Shown here: positions 19,033 to 29,130 of the stretch, in pieces | How the letters are laid out: each line of letters opens with the position of its first letter | How positions within the stretch are numbered: position 1 is the stretch's first letter | From: DASTEQ01 sp040905185 | GTDB taxonomy: Bacteria; Chloroflexota; Limnocylindria; QHBO01 | Direction: 5' to 3' | Assembly (NCBI GenBank): GCA_040905185.1 | Contig: JBBDRZ010000007.1 | Coordinates: 372,001 to 436,000, forward strand | Length of the DNA stretch: 64,000 nt | The notes under the pieces: model-generated | What the model saw: only the letters and a program-made list of their open reading frames with translations | Told to the model about the DNA's origin: nothing | Database searches by the model: none | Made by a program: the position numbers and the translations under genes

Positions 19033-20021
19033 CCACGTCCGGGCCGGAGGGCGGGCTGCTCCTGATCCATGCCCACCCCGACGACGAGGTGATGTCCACC
19101 GGCGGAACCATCGCCCGAACCGTGGCCGAAGGCCGGCGAGTGGACCTCGTGGTGTGCACCGGTGGGGAGGAGGGGGAGATCCACGACCCGGACCTCGACC
19201 CGGCCGAGGCGCAGCCCAGGCTGCGCGAGATCCGCGAGGCCGAGCTGCGTTGCTCGCTGTCGGCGCTCAGGGCGGCGGCCGCCGACTCGGGCGGCATCCT
19301 GCAGGAGCACCTGCTCGGGTATCGCGACAGCGGGATGATGGGCACGCCGCCCAACGATCGCCCGGACAGCTTCTGGCGTGCGGACCTGGACGCCGCGGTT
19401 GCGCGAACGGTCCGCATCATTCGCTCCGTGCGCCCATCGGTCCTCGTCCATTACGACCAAAACGGCGGATACGGTCATCCCGACCACATCCAGGCCCACC
19501 GCCTGGCGATCGCTGCCTCCGCCGCGGCCGCCGCCCCGGATCGGTATCCCGAAGCCGGGCCCCCGCATCGGATCCGCAAGCGCTACGAGACCGCCTTCAG
19601 CCGGGAGCGCTGGCTGGGGCTGATGGTCGCGATGAACGCGCGCGGCATCGGTCTGCCGTGGAACTTCGAGGACGAAGTCGTCCGCCTGGCGGGCGGTCGC
19701 GCCCTGGAGGACTTGTATCCCGCCGACGTCGAGGCCCTGCGCCAGGTGGGAGAGGCGCTGGCCGAGGGAGAGCCGGCAGAGGGATTCGGGACGCCCGAGT
19801 CGCAGCTCACCACACGGGTCGACGTGACCGGCTGGCTGGACGCCAAGCGGGCGGCCATGGCCTGCCATCGCACCCAGCGCCAAGACCTGGGGTGGGCGCT
19901 CGAGCTGCCCGAGGACCTGCAGGCCGCCGCCCTGGGCCTGGAGGTCTACGTCCTGCGGGAGGTTGACGGGGCGCCGCCGCCGGACGGATTGGCCGAGACC
20001 AGCCTGTTCGCGGGCGTCTAG
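19029..20021 (+). CDS. PIG-L family deacetylase (MshB/Mca-like)
   Basis: A 330-residue zinc-dependent LmbE/PIG-L protein. The metal-binding motif HAHPDDE lies at residues 14-20 and the second motif GYGHPDHIQAH around residue 155. The length and the region after the second motif match mycothiol-conjugate amidase Mca and MshB, which act on N-acetylglucosaminyl-inositol compounds or mycothiol conjugates. Whether this organism makes mycothiol cannot be judged from the window. GTG start overlaps the patatin stop; last gene of the operon. Confidence 0.85.
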   Translation: MTTSGPEGGLLLIHAHPDDEVMSTGGTIARTVAEGRRVDLVVCTGGEEGEIHDPDLDPAEAQPRLREIREAELRCSLSALRAAAADSGGILQEHLLGYRDSGMMGTPPNDRPDSFWRADLDAAVARTVRIIRSVRPSVLVHYDQNGGYGHPDHIQAHRLAIAASAAAAAPDRYPEAGPPHRIRKRYETAFSRERWLGLMVAMNARGIGLPWNFEDEVVRLAGGRALEDLYPADVEALRQVGEALAEGEPAEGFGTPESQLTTRVDVTGWLDAKRAAMACHRTQRQDLGWALELPEDLQAAALGLEVYVLREVDGAPPPDGLAETSLFAGV

Positions 20022-20094
20022 TTTTGCGGACGGCGAGGTATTCCTCGGCGGTGGCTGCGCGCGCTACAGTTGGCGGACCGATCGGGGACCCACC

Positions 20095-23000
20095 GTGAAC
20101 TGTGCCAACTGCGGAACTCCCAACGAGCCCGGCCGCAAATTCTGTGGCGAGTGTGGCACACGCCTGAGCGCGGCCTGTCCGTCGTGCGGGACGGCCAACC
20201 CGCCGGGTACCAAATTCTGCGGGGAATGCGGGACCGCCCTGCTGAGTGAGGCACCGGCAGCACCATCGGCCATGGCCCAGCCCGCGCCGCCTGCCACCTC
20301 CGGCGCGCTGGCCGCCGGCGCGGAACGACGCCTGGTTTCGATCCTATTCGCGGACCTGGTGGGCTCCACCACTCTGGCCGAGGACCGCGATCCCGAGGAA
20401 TCCCGGGACCTGCTGTCGCGCTACTTCGACATCGCGTCGGAGCTGATCGGCCGATACGGGGGGGCCATCGAGAAGTTCATCGGCGACGCGGTGATGGCGG
20501 TGTGGGGCGTGCCCACCGCCCACGAGGATGACGCCGAGCGGGCGGTTCGCGCGGCGCTGGATCTCGTTGCCGCCGTCGGCGCCATGACCGATGCCGGGAA
20601 CGCACTCCAGCTCCGGGCCGCGGTCCTCACCGGTGAGGCGGCGGCGACCATTGGCGCCAGCGGCCAGGGGATGGTCGCCGGAGACCTCGTGAACACCGCC
20701 TCTCGCCTGCAGGGCGCGGCGCCCCCTGGCACCGTGCTGGTTGGCGAGTCCACCTACCGCGCCACGTCGGGCGCCATCGGCTACGAGGAGGCCGGCGAGC
20801 AGCTGCTGAAGGGCAAGACCGCGCCGGTCGCGGCCTGGCGCGCCGTCCGGGTCCTTGGCATGCGGGGTGGCGCCGGACGCCGCACCGCCCTGGAGCCACC
20901 GTTCGTCGGTCGCGACCACGAGCTGCGACTGATCAAGGACCTGTTCCACGCCACCCTCCGCGAGCGGAAGCCGCGGTTGGTGACCGTGGTCGGTCAAGCC
21001 GGCATCGGGAAGAGCCGGCTGGGCTGGGAGTTCGAGAAGTACATCGATGGCGTGAGCCTGACGGCGTACTGGCATGCGGGCCGCTCACCGTCCTACGGGG
21101 AGGGAATCAGCTTCTGGGCCCTGGCCGAAATGATCCGCGAGCGGGCTGGCATCGCCGAGACCGATGACCCGGACACGGCCCGAGGCAAGCTGGCAGCCAC
21201 CGCCGCCGAATGGCTGACCGATGCGGAGGAGCGGCGCTGGGTCGAGCCCCGCTTGGCCGGACTGCTCGGCCTGGAGGAGATGCCCACCGGACCGCGCGAG
21301 GAGCTGTTCGCGGCGTGGCGGACGCTCTTCGAGCGAATGGCCGACCGTGACCCGGTGGTGCTTGTCTTCAAGGACCTGCACTGGGCAGACGCTGCCCTCC
21401 TGGAGTTCATCGAGCACATCCTGACGTGGTCGCGCAGCCACCCCATCTACGTGTTGGCCATGACCCGCCCCGACCTGTTCGAGCGCTATCCAGCGTGGGG
21501 CGGCAGCGCCGTCCGCAACGCGACCACCCTGGCCTTGGAGCCGCTGGCAGATGGACCGATGCGGGAGCTCTTGCACGGCCTGGTGCCCGGTCTGCCGGAG
21601 GAGGCGGTGGCCACCATCCTCCAGCGCGCGGAGGGGATCCCGCTGTATGCGGTCGAGACCGTTCGCATGCTCATCGACCAGGGGCACGTGGTCGCCGAAG
21701 GGGACGGCTACGTCCTGGTCGGCCCGATCGAGAAGCTGGCCGTGCCGGAGACGCTCCAAGCGCTGGTGGCGGCCCGCATCGATGCCAACGATCCGGAGGA
21801 TCGCGCCCTGCTGGCAGACGCAGCGATCCTGGGCCAGAGCTTCACCCTGCCTGCGCTCGCGGGGGTGACGGGTAAAGATGAGGCCGCTCTCCCCGACTCG
21901 CTGGAGCGCCTCGTTCGGCGTGAGCTCCTCATCCGCGACGACGACCCGCGCTCACCCGAGCGCGGCCAGTATCGGTTCGTACAGGCCATCGTGCGTGAGA
22001 TCTCCTACGAAACGCTGTCGAAGAAGGATCGCCGCGCCAAGCACCTGGCCGCGGCGCGTTATTTCGAGGCCCTGGGCGATGAGGAGGTGGCCGGGGTCCT
22101 GGCCAGCCACTACCTCGAGGCGCTGCGAGCGACGCCAGCGGGACCCGAGGCCGATGCGCTCACCGCACAGGCACGGATCGCGCTGCGGGCTGCGGCCGAG
22201 CGCGCGACGGCCCTGCACGCCCACGCGGTGGCCTTCCGTCACCTTCACGACGCCCTCGACATCACGAGCGACCCGGCGGAGCAGGTCGCCCTCAACCTGG
22301 CCTGCGCCGAGTCGGCAGATGCGATCGCGAATCCTGAGTCGTTCGCGTACGCGCTGCGCGCCGCCGCGGTGGCCAAGGACCTCGGCGATCGTGAGGCGGT
22401 CATTCGAGCGACGACCATGGCTGGCAAGCAGCTCACCAACCGCGGCAGCGGGACGGAGGCACTCGTCGTTCTCGAGCCACTCGTCGCCGGGCTGTCCGAG
22501 GACGAGCCAGGAGCCGCTGCGGCATTCGCGGAGCTGGCGCGCGTCTACATGCTGACGGACCGCAATCCGGAGGCGGTCGAGGTGGCCGACAAAGCCCTCC
22601 GCGCCGCCGGGCGACTGCGCGAGACGGAGGTCATCGTGGAGGCGCTCGCGACCCGGGGCCCGGCTCTGGTCGACTCGGGACGCGTCGACGAGGCGGAGGC
22701 CACCATGCGGGGGGCCGTCGTCCTCGCCGACCGCAACGGACATTACTGGTCGGCCCTGCGGGCGCGAAACAACCTAATGTCGGCGGTCGGGTTCGATCTG
22801 CCCGCAACTGATTTGCTCGCCCTGCAGAGCGAAGGCCTTGATTTGGCACGGCCGTTCGGGTTCCAGGGCTGGATGGCCCAGTTCTTGTTCCAGCGCTTCT
22901 TGGTCCTGATCCAACTAGGGGACTGGACAGCCGCCGAGGCGGATCTCACCGAATTTGCGGAGCTGGGGGGCTTTCGCGGTTACGTGCTGACGCTGCAAGG

Positions 23001-23646
23001 CGAGATGCTGGCCATGCGAGGCGACCCGGCTGCCAGCCGCGCTGCGATGGACGAGGTCGACGCCTACATGCGGACGGTGGATACGGCGCCACAGGTCACC
23101 AGCGTGGACATCGAAGTGACTCGCTCGCTCCTGATCCTCGGAGATGCGGCCGGGGCCCTCCGCCGAGTCCGGGCCAGCCCGTGGGGCGGCAGCAACGACG
23201 TCCTGTTGGCCTCAATGGGTGGCCTCGCCGCGGCCGCGCTTGGAGATCGGGCCAGCGTCGAGGAGATGGCGGCGAAGGCGAAAGCTCCGTTGAGCCTTGC
23301 GCTGCCGCGGGCCGTGGCCCATCAGCTGGCAGCCGCCGGCTCCGCTGCCGGCGGCCAATGGGACGACGCGCATCTCGCGTACCGCCAGGCCATCGCCGGG
23401 TTCCGAGCGCTGGAACTGCACCTGGACACCGCGCTGCTTGGCCTGGAGTACGCCGCGTATCTCGGAACGCGGTTCGAGGAGGCGCGCGCCGCCGGCGAAG
23501 AGGCCAGCGTCTGGTTCTCGGAGCGCGGCGCTGGGCATGTGGCCGATGGCTACCGCGCCGCGTTCAAAGGGACGCCGGCCCCGACCCTGCCCGGCACGGG
23601 CGTGGGCCGCAAAGCGGTGCCGGTCGACGCGGAGCAGCCCGCGTGA
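20095..23646 (+). CDS. Zinc-ribbon / class III nucleotide cyclase / AAA ATPase / TPR protein, copy 1
   Basis: A 1183-residue protein starting at GTG 20095. Two zinc ribbons (CANCGTPN..FCGECG and CPSCGTAN..FCGECG) fill residues 1-50. A class III adenylate/guanylate cyclase domain follows (about 80-250): metal-binding Asp in LFADLVGST and GDAVMAVWG, substrate Lys in EKFIGDA, and the Asn/Arg pair in NTASRL, so it looks catalytically complete. A STAND/AAA-type ATPase comes next with an intact Walker A GQAGIGKS at residues 300-307 and Walker B-like VVLVFKDLHWAD. The C-terminal half is helical TPR-like. The neighbouring gene is a close paralogue that overlaps its stop by 4 bases. Such architectures are thought to be signalling ATPases; the input is unknown. 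Confidence 0.88.
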   Translation: MNCANCGTPNEPGRKFCGECGTRLSAACPSCGTANPPGTKFCGECGTALLSEAPAAPSAMAQPAPPATSGALAAGAERRLVSILFADLVGSTTLAEDRDPEESRDLLSRYFDIASELIGRYGGAIEKFIGDAVMAVWGVPTAHEDDAERAVRAALDLVAAVGAMTDAGNALQLRAAVLTGEAAATIGASGQGMVAGDLVNTASRLQGAAPPGTVLVGESTYRATSGAIGYEEAGEQLLKGKTAPVAAWRAVRVLGMRGGAGRRTALEPPFVGRDHELRLIKDLFHATLRERKPRLVTVVGQAGIGKSRLGWEFEKYIDGVSLTAYWHAGRSPSYGEGISFWALAEMIRERAGIAETDDPDTARGKLAATAAEWLTDAEERRWVEPRLAGLLGLEEMPTGPREELFAAWRTLFERMADRDPVVLVFKDLHWADAALLEFIEHILTWSRSHPIYVLAMTRPDLFERYPAWGGSAVRNATTLALEPLADGPMRELLHGLVPGLPEEAVATILQRAEGIPLYAVETVRMLIDQGHVVAEGDGYVLVGPIEKLAVPETLQALVAARIDANDPEDRALLADAAILGQSFTLPALAGVTGKDEAALPDSLERLVRRELLIRDDDPRSPERGQYRFVQAIVREISYETLSKKDRRAKHLAAARYFEALGDEEVAGVLASHYLEALRATPAGPEADALTAQARIALRAAAERATALHAHAVAFRHLHDALDITSDPAEQVALNLACAESADAIANPESFAYALRAAAVAKDLGDREAVIRATTMAGKQLTNRGSGTEALVVLEPLVAGLSEDEPGAAAAFAELARVYMLTDRNPEAVEVADKALRAAGRLRETEVIVEALATRGPALVDSGRVDEAEATMRGAVVLADRNGHYWSALRARNNLMSAVGFDLPATDLLALQSEGLDLARPFGFQGWMAQFLFQRFLVLIQLGDWTAAEADLTEFAELGGFRGYVLTLQGEMLAMRGDPAASRAAMDEVDAYMRTVDTAPQVTSVDIEVTRSLLILGDAAGALRRVRASPWGGSNDVLLASMGGLAAAALGDRASVEEMAAKAKAPLSLALPRAVAHQLAAAGSAAGGQWDDAHLAYRQAIAGFRALELHLDTALLGLEYAAYLGTRFEEARAAGEEASVWFSERGAGHVADGYRAAFKGTPAPTLPGTGVGRKAVPVDAEQPA

Positions 23647-26600
23647 ACTGCCCGTCCTGTGGGACGCCGGCCATAGCCGGCACCAAGTTCTGCGCTGAGT
23701 GCGGGACTAGGTTCGCGGCGGGCTGCACGTCCTGCGGAACGCAGAACGTGCCCGGCGCGAAGTTCTGCGTTGAGTGCGGCACGAACCTGACGACGACCGG
23801 TCCTGTCGTCGCGGCCCTGGAACAGCCGGCTCCCGCGACCGGTTCAGCCGAACGCCGTCTGGTATCGGTCCTGTTCGCGGACCTCGTCGGTTCCACGACC
23901 CTGGCGGAGGACCGGGACCCGGAGGAGACCCGCGAGCTGCTTACCCGCTACTTCGACGCCTGCAACGAGGTCATCGCCCGCTACGGCGGGTCGGTCGAGA
24001 AGTTTATCGGTGACGCGGTGATGGCCGTGTGGGGCGTCCCCGTTGCCCACGAGGACGACGCCGAACGCGCGGTCCGCGCGGCCCTTGACCTGGTCTCCAC
24101 CGTCGCCGCCATGACCGATCTGGGTGCGCCCCTGGCCCTGAGAGCGGCCGTCCTGACCGGTGAGGCGGCGGCGACCGTGGGCGCCTCGGGCCAATCCATG
24201 GTCGCTGGGGACCTCGTGAACACCGCGTCACGCCTCCAGGGCGCGGCGCCGGCTGGATCGGTCCTGGTCGGGGAGGTCACCTGGCGGGCGACAAATGAGG
24301 CCATCGCCTACGAGGAGGCCGGCGAGCAGGTCCTGAAGGGCAAGGCGGCGCCGGTCCAGGCCTGGCACGCGCTCCACGTTCAGGCACTGCGAGGCGGGGC
24401 CGGCCGCAAGGGCACTCTGGAGCCGCCGTTCGTGGGCCGCGACGAGGAGTTGCGCCTGGTCAAGGACCTGTTCCACGCCACCGGGCGCGAGCGCAAGCCA
24501 CGGCTCGTCTCGATCATCGGTCAGGCCGGCATCGGGAAGCATCGGCTGGCCTGGGAGTTCGAGAAGTACCTGGACGGGATCAGCGAGACCGGGTACTGGC
24601 ACTCGGGACGCTCCCCGGCCTACGGGGAGGGCATCAGCTTCTGGGCCCTGGCCGAGATGGTCCGGGAGCGGGCGGGGATCGCCGAAGGCGTCGACCCCGA
24701 CGAAGCCCGTCGCCTGCTGGCGGCCAAGGTGACCGAGTTCGTCACCGATGCCGAGGAGCGGCGCTGGATCGAGCCCCGGCTGGCGGGCCTCCTCGGCCTG
24801 GAGCACATGCCCTCCGGCGAGAAGGACGAGCTGTTCGCCGCATGGCGGACGTTCTTCGAGCGGATCGCCGACCGCGACCCGGTGATCATGGTCTTCGGCG
24901 ACCTGCACTGGGCCGACCAGGGCCTCATGGACTTCATCGAACACTTGCTGACCTGGTCGCGCGCGCACCCCATCCTGGTCATCGCCCTGGCCCGGCCCGA
25001 GCTGTTGGAGCGCCGCCCGGGTTGGGGCACGACGGTCCGCAACGCGGTCACGATCACCCTCGAGCCGCTGCCGGCGGAGGCGGTGGCCGAGCTCCTGCGC
25101 GGGCTGGTCCCCGGTCTCCCCGACGAGTCAGTGAAGGCCATCGTGGGGCGTTCGGAGGGCATCCCGCTGTACGCAGTGGAGACGGTCCGCATGCTGCTCG
25201 ACACAGGGCAGCTCCGCGCTGAAGGAGACGGCTACGTCCTGGCCAGTCCCCTGACCGATCTCCAGGTACCCGAGACCTTGCGCGCTCTGGTGGCGGCGCG
25301 CCTGGACGCCAACGACCCCGCCGACCGCGCCCTCCTGACCGATGCGGCCGTGCTGGGCCATAGCTTCACCCTGGCCGGAGTGGTGGGCATGACCGGCCGG
25401 GATGGGGCCGAGCTGGAGCAGGGCCTCGATCGCCTCGTTCGTCGCGAGCTGCTGCTGCGCGACGACGACCCCCGCTCCCCCGAGCGAGGCCAATACAGGT
25501 TCCTCCAGGCGGTCGTCCGCGAGGTCGCGTACGAGTCGCTGGCCCGCAAGGACCGCCGCACCAAGCACCTGGCGGTGGCCCGCCACCTCGAATCACTCGG
25601 TGACGAGGAGCTGGCCGGGGTCCTCGCCAGCCACTACGTCGAGGCCTATCGCGCCACCCCAGCGGGTCCGGAGGCCGATGCGCTGGCGGCGCAGGCCCGG
25701 ATCGCTCTCCGGGCCGCGGCCGAACGGGCCGCTGCGCTCCACTCCCATGCCAGCGCGGTCCACTACCTCGAAGAGGCGCTGACCGTGACTGAAGATGCCG
25801 GTGAGCAGGCTGCGCTCCATGAGCGCGCCGCACATTCGGCGTACCTCTTCAATGTGCACAAGGCCATTGGTCATGCCGAGCAGGGGGTCGCGCTGTACGG
25901 GCGGGCCGCTGACGCCGACGGTGCGCTCAGATCGACCGTGGCGGCGGCTCACGCACACCTCTCGCTTGGCCACGGCACGGACGCGGTCAACGCCCTGGAG
26001 GGCGTTTTGGCGGCGACCCCGGAGGATGCGACCGACTGGGCCGAGGCCATGGGTGAGCTGGCCCGCGCCTACATGCTCACGGCACGCAGCGAGGAGGCGG
26101 TGGCCACGGCGGACCGGGCCCTGGCCGCCATCGGTCCTCGGCGGCTGCCCCGGATTACCGCAGACATCCTTGTCACCAGGGGGACCGCCCTCCAGGCGCG
26201 GCCCGACGAAGCGGAGGCCATCCTCCGCGGCGCCGTGGCCCTGGCGGAACGCGCAGGCCACCTCCCGACGATCATGCGGGCTCGGAATAACCTGATGTCC
26301 ATCCTGGCGGGTGAGGTCCCCCTGGACGAGCAGACGCGGTATCTCGCCGAGTCAGGCGACGTTGCCCGCCGGGGCGGTGACTCCCACATGCTCGGGCAGA
26401 TGCTCCTCTCGCTGGTCGACACAGCCACGGAGGCCGGAACCTGGTCCGACGCGGACGCGGCCCTTGCGGAACTCGCGAGCATGGATCTCGACTCGTTCCG
26501 AATGACCTGGTACCTCCTGGACACGGGCATCTTCCATGCGTTCCGGGGTGAGCGATCCGAGGCGGAGGGGAACTTCGCGAAGGCCGAGGAGCTGGTCCGC

Positions 26601-27173
26601 GGTGTTGACACCTACCACGCCACAGGCAAGGCGGCGATGGATGCGCTGTCCTTGGTCGGGATGGGCGAGCTGGCGCGAGCGGCCGAGATGGCGATGCCGG
26701 CGGCCCTGGCAGAGAATCCGGATCACAGACTTCCCATCATCGCCGCCACCGCCGTCGGTGCCCTTGAGCCCTATCGAGCCCATGAGCTGACGGCGGCCCT
26801 GGACGCCCGCCCGCCTACCTTGGCTGTGGCTGCCGCACGCGAGCAAATCGTCGCCCTCATGGCCGTGGCCGAGGCTCGTTGGGACGACGCCCGTGCCGCG
26901 TACCGCAGCGCGCTGGATCACTACGACGCCCTGGGCATGGGGTTCTGGAAGGCACTCGCCGGACTCCAGTTCGACGGCTACCTTGGGAACCGATTCGAGG
27001 ACGCCCGCGATAGTGGCGTTGAAGCGGAGGCGCTGTTCGCGGGCAACGGCGCTGCCGGCTTCGTGGACCGGTACCGGGTGGCCTTCAAGGGAACCCCGGC
27101 CCCGCCCCTGTCTCCGGCCGGATCCGTGCCCAGCAAGGCGGCGGTCCCGGTCGACGCGGAGCAGCCCGCCTGA
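23643..27173 (+). CDS. Zinc-ribbon / class III nucleotide cyclase / AAA ATPase / TPR protein, copy 2
   Basis: A 1176-residue tandem paralogue of the previous gene with the same domain order: two zinc ribbons (residues 1-50), cyclase domain with the same catalytic residues (FADLVGST, EKFIGDA, NTASRL), ATPase and TPR tail. The GTG at 23643 overlaps the upstream TGA, so the two are translationally coupled. The Walker A reads GQAGIGKH: the invariant Ser/Thr that coordinates magnesium is His300 here, which should impair ATP hydrolysis. The N-terminal 600 residues are highly similar between copies while the TPR halves have diverged, consistent with an active/pseudo-active pair sensing different partners. 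Confidence 0.88.
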   Translation: MNCPSCGTPAIAGTKFCAECGTRFAAGCTSCGTQNVPGAKFCVECGTNLTTTGPVVAALEQPAPATGSAERRLVSVLFADLVGSTTLAEDRDPEETRELLTRYFDACNEVIARYGGSVEKFIGDAVMAVWGVPVAHEDDAERAVRAALDLVSTVAAMTDLGAPLALRAAVLTGEAAATVGASGQSMVAGDLVNTASRLQGAAPAGSVLVGEVTWRATNEAIAYEEAGEQVLKGKAAPVQAWHALHVQALRGGAGRKGTLEPPFVGRDEELRLVKDLFHATGRERKPRLVSIIGQAGIGKHRLAWEFEKYLDGISETGYWHSGRSPAYGEGISFWALAEMVRERAGIAEGVDPDEARRLLAAKVTEFVTDAEERRWIEPRLAGLLGLEHMPSGEKDELFAAWRTFFERIADRDPVIMVFGDLHWADQGLMDFIEHLLTWSRAHPILVIALARPELLERRPGWGTTVRNAVTITLEPLPAEAVAELLRGLVPGLPDESVKAIVGRSEGIPLYAVETVRMLLDTGQLRAEGDGYVLASPLTDLQVPETLRALVAARLDANDPADRALLTDAAVLGHSFTLAGVVGMTGRDGAELEQGLDRLVRRELLLRDDDPRSPERGQYRFLQAVVREVAYESLARKDRRTKHLAVARHLESLGDEELAGVLASHYVEAYRATPAGPEADALAAQARIALRAAAERAAALHSHASAVHYLEEALTVTEDAGEQAALHERAAHSAYLFNVHKAIGHAEQGVALYGRAADADGALRSTVAAAHAHLSLGHGTDAVNALEGVLAATPEDATDWAEAMGELARAYMLTARSEEAVATADRALAAIGPRRLPRITADILVTRGTALQARPDEAEAILRGAVALAERAGHLPTIMRARNNLMSILAGEVPLDEQTRYLAESGDVARRGGDSHMLGQMLLSLVDTATEAGTWSDADAALAELASMDLDSFRMTWYLLDTGIFHAFRGERSEAEGNFAKAEELVRGVDTYHATGKAAMDALSLVGMGELARAAEMAMPAALAENPDHRLPIIAATAVGALEPYRAHELTAALDARPPTLAVAAAREQIVALMAVAEARWDDARAAYRSALDHYDALGMGFWKALAGLQFDGYLGNRFEDARDSGVEAEALFAGNGAAGFVDRYRVAFKGTPAPPLSPAGSVPSKAAVPVDAEQPA

Positions 27174-27190
27174 CGCTTCCCGCGGATGCG

Positions 27191-28351
27191 TTGCGGGACG
27201 CAGCGGCCCGCTGGGGCACGCCGCTGTACGTCACCGACCTCGATGGCGCGGCGGCCCATCTCGCCGAGTACCAGGCCGCTTTTCCCGGCGCCTTGATCGC
27301 GTACGCGATGAAGGCCAACCCCGATCCGCAACTCCTCCGACGCCTCGTGGCAGAGGGCGCGGGCTGCGAGGTCGTGACGGCTGTAGAGCTCGCGCTGGCC
27401 CAGCGGGCGGGCTGTCCACCCGAGCGCATCGTCATGAACGGGGTGGGCAAGACCGATGGCGACCACGCCGCTGCCGTCGAGACCGGCGCGCTCCTGAACG
27501 CCGAGTCGCTCGAGGAACTGGACGCCCTGCTCGCCATCGACGCCCTGCGCGTCGGCCTGCGGCTCAATCCGGGCCTCAAGCCGGACACCCACGCGCACCT
27601 GGCCACCGGCGCGGCGGACAGCAAGTTCGGCATCGCCTGGACCGATCTGGATTCGGCCCTGGACCGATGCCGCGCGGCCGGGCGCACGCTCGAGAGCGTG
27701 GGCGCACACGTCGGGTCGGCGATCGATGACGTCGGCACGTATGCGCTCCTCGCGGAGCGCTTGGCCGAGGCGGCCGGCCGCGCGGGGGCGGAACGCGTCA
27801 ACCTGGGTGGGGGAGCGGGGATCGGGTTGTCCATACCCGCCCTGGCCGCGGCGGTGCGTCCTTATCTGCCCGATGCCACGCGCCTGATCCTGGAGCCGGG
27901 GCGCAGCCTGGTGGCCGACGCGGGGTGGCTGCTCGCCCGGGTGGTCCGCGTCCAGCCCCGCCCCGAGGCCGGGCTCACCTACCTGGTGGCCGATGCCGGC
28001 ATGGCGGAGCTGATCCGCCCGATCCTGTACGGCGCGGACCACCCAGTGACCCTCCTCGAGCCCGGCCGACGGCTGGAATCGGGCCACGGAACGGTGCACC
28101 TCGCCGGGCCGGTGTGCGAGGCCGGCGACACCCTGGCCCGGGACATCGGCCGCTGGATCCCTCCGGAAGATCTCGCGCTCGCCGGAACGGGTGCGCTCAT
28201 CGGCATCGGTCAAGCCGGCGCCTACGGCGCCGCCATGGCATCGGTCTACAACGGTCGACCTCGCCCCGCGGAAGCTGTGCTCGACCGCGGCGAGCTGGCG
28301 CTCAGCCGCCGGCGGGAGACCCTCGACAACCTGCTCGCCCGCGACCTCTAG
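27191..28351 (+). CDS. lysA: Diaminopimelate decarboxylase-like PLP enzyme (fold type III)
   Basis: A 386-residue group IV decarboxylase. PLP-lysine motif AYAMKANPD near residue 37, the glycine loop in NLGGGAGIG, the EPGRSLV phosphate-binding motif and the C-terminal active-site Cys in GPVCEAGD all match LysA, which makes lysine from meso-diaminopimelate. A related ornithine/carboxynorspermidine decarboxylase cannot be excluded from sequence alone. TTG at 27191 is the best start; an in-frame CTG at 27170 overlapping the upstream stop is possible. It may be transcribed from the cyclase operon. A hairpin spans its stop codon. Confidence 0.8.
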   Translation: MRDAAARWGTPLYVTDLDGAAAHLAEYQAAFPGALIAYAMKANPDPQLLRRLVAEGAGCEVVTAVELALAQRAGCPPERIVMNGVGKTDGDHAAAVETGALLNAESLEELDALLAIDALRVGLRLNPGLKPDTHAHLATGAADSKFGIAWTDLDSALDRCRAAGRTLESVGAHVGSAIDDVGTYALLAERLAEAAGRAGAERVNLGGGAGIGLSIPALAAAVRPYLPDATRLILEPGRSLVADAGWLLARVVRVQPRPEAGLTYLVADAGMAELIRPILYGADHPVTLLEPGRRLESGHGTVHLAGPVCEAGDTLARDIGRWIPPEDLALAGTGALIGIGQAGAYGAAMASVYNGRPRPAEAVLDRGELALSRRRETLDNLLARDL

Positions 28352-28366
28352 GAGGCCGCGGGCGAG
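28334..28366 (+). terminator. Hairpin spanning the lysA stop codon
   Basis: CTCGCCCGCG (28334-28343) pairs with CGCGGGCGAG (28357-28366), and an inner CCTC/GAGG extends the stem around the TAG stop. There is no T-run, but the position at the end of the operon, facing a convergent gene, fits a bidirectional terminator. Confidence 0.65.
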
Positions 28367-28389
28367 TCAAGCGAGTTCCTCGGGCCGCG

Positions 28390-28944
28390 TCAGGCGGTTG
28401 CGGGGCGCCTGAGTCCCAATGCCGCGATGCCGATGGCCCCGCCCAGCATGGCGAGCACCAACGCACCAGCCAGCCAGATCGGGACGGTGACCGGGGCCGG
28501 TGAGCTGACCGGTGTCCCCGTCGTTGGCCCGGCGGGTAGCGGGGTCACCTGCCGCGTCTCGAGCGGCATGCCGTAGGTCCCGTCGGGAGTCCGGACTTCG
28601 GTCGCGATGTTCCAATATCCGCCGGCTGGCAGCAGGACCTGGGCCGTGTATCGGCCATCGGACCCGGTTGGCGCCGCCGGGAACCGCAGGACGGTGCCGT
28701 CAGCCGCACGTGCGAACACCAGCTCGACGCTGGTCGTGTCAGTCACAGGCCGCCCGTCATACGTCAGCCACAGGCCGACCGTGGTCTCGGTGCCGGCCTG
28801 GATGCTGCCGGAGATATCGATCTCGGCGGCCATGCCCTGGCACTGCTCCTCGGTCGAACCCTCCGGGCATTTGGCGAGCGCGGCGCCCGAGGTGGCCAGC
28901 ACCAGCAGGACCGCAGCGATGAAAGACAGCGTGAGTCGAGACAC
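28390..28944 (-). CDS. Secreted single-domain protein with C-terminal membrane anchor
   Basis: A 184-residue protein with GTG start at 28944, preceded by GAGG. A signal peptide ends at GAALAKC, leaving a mature N-terminus rich in Cys and Glu. The middle (about residues 35-140) is a beta-sandwich-like domain reminiscent of Ig-like/CopC-type or FixH-type domains (PAGGYWNIATEV), followed by a Pro/Thr linker, a hydrophobic helix and the basic tail LRRPATA. This is the layout of surface-anchored proteins. No specific family is certain; YtkA/CopC-like is a possibility. It converges with lysA. Confidence 0.65.
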   Translation of the reverse strand: MSRLTLSFIAAVLLVLATSGAALAKCPEGSTEEQCQGMAAEIDISGSIQAGTETTVGLWLTYDGRPVTDTTSVELVFARAADGTVLRFPAAPTGSDGRYTAQVLLPAGGYWNIATEVRTPDGTYGMPLETRQVTPLPAGPTTGTPVSSPAPVTVPIWLAGALVLAMLGGAIGIAALGLRRPATA

Positions 28945-29130
28945 GAGGACAGCCTCAGATACAGGTTCCGTCAACTTCCCTACACCGCTGCTCCGGCCCC
29001 GGTTCCCAGCGAGGCTGTAATCCCGCGCCCATTTCTGCGTTTTGTGGATGTTCATTCGGGCGGCTGCGGCCGATGCAGGACCCGGCCGTGGCCGCCCAGC
29101 ACTCATCCACCCAGATCAGGGAGAGCAGAC

